From assembly GCA_009704555.1 (NCBI GenBank), contig WLDY01000038.1, positions 1-6,330 on the forward strand: a stretch of 6,330 nucleotides of DNA. Direction: 5' to 3'. The notes below the pieces were generated by a model, which saw only the letters and a list, made by a program, of their open reading frames with translations, ran no database searches and had not been told where the DNA came from. Shown in pieces: positions 6,242-6,330 of this stretch. The translations under genes and the position numbers were made by a program. Numbering within the stretch: the stretch's first letter is position 1; every line of letters starts with the position of its first letter. The stretch is from Actinomycetota bacterium (lineage in GTDB: Bacteria; Actinomycetota; Actinomycetes; Nanopelagicales; Nanopelagicaceae).

Positions 6242-6330
6242 ATGGCAGATATCGAACTCGCTCCCGGAAAACGGGCGCGCACCGCTTACTCCTTCGACGA
6301 TATCGCCATCGTCCCAAGCAGGAGGACTCG
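6242..6330 (+). CDS. guaB3: GuaB3-family IMP dehydrogenase-like protein, N-terminus only (partial)
   Basis: Only the first 29 codons are inside the window. The visible protein contains GKRARTAYSFDDIAIVPSRR. The run GK-x-AR-x2-YSFDDIA-x-VPS-x-RT is the N-terminal signature of the GuaB3 family of IMP dehydrogenase-related proteins, found beside guaB in Actinobacteria. GuaB3 proteins naturally lack CBS motifs. Their exact reaction in Actinobacteria is not something I can state; they are usually annotated as IMP dehydrogenase or a related oxidoreductase. The gene starts 21 bases after the guaB stop with its own GGAG, so the two are very probably one operon. Catalytic residues cannot be checked because the gene leaves the window. 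Confidence 0.85.
   Translation, partial: MADIELAPGKRARTAYSFDDIAIVPSRRT

Noticed and set aside
1..6330. CRISPR arrays, insertion sequences, tRNA or rRNA genes
   Set aside because: I saw no regularly spaced direct repeats, transposase motifs, terminal inverted repeats or tRNA-like cloverleaf ends on either strand.

Overview
The window looks like chromosomal DNA from an actinobacterium. The strongest evidence is a WhiB-family iron-sulphur regulator, a family confined to Actinobacteria and their phages. It sits near guaB and a guaB3-type gene, an arrangement I recall from Streptomyces (whiD, guaB, guaB3) and Mycobacterium (whiB3, guaB2, guaB3). Base composition is moderately GC-rich. An uncultured aquatic lineage or an acidimicrobial relative is plausible, but the sequence alone does not settle this.

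Layout. Positions 1-135 are the end of a membrane-protein gene, probably TerC family. Two adjacent, co-directional genes follow (145-1794 and 1818-3458). They encode large secreted proteins of unknown function that are diverged tandem paralogues: each has ten cysteines with nearly the same layout, and both end in the same basic two-cysteine tail. A strong symmetric hairpin at 3475-3507 closes this unit. It can also terminate the convergent gene, a WhiD/WhiB3-like wbl gene on the minus strand (3574-3876). A 193-base divergent region separates that gene from a plus-strand MerR-type regulator with a C-terminal cobalamin-binding-like domain (4070-5011). Next comes guaB (5093-6220), and 22 bases after it starts a guaB3-family gene that runs off the window.

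How the genes fit together. The right half combines guanine-nucleotide synthesis (GuaB and the GuaB3-like protein) with two regulators: one senses redox or nitric oxide through an Fe-S cluster, the other possibly senses cobalamin and so perhaps light. The encoded GuaB is only 375 residues long because the regulatory CBS (Bateman) module is absent, while all catalytic motifs remain. The left half is an unrelated secretion or surface unit. The least explained content is the pair of secreted ten-cysteine proteins. The best-supported oddity in a known gene is the CBS-less GuaB.
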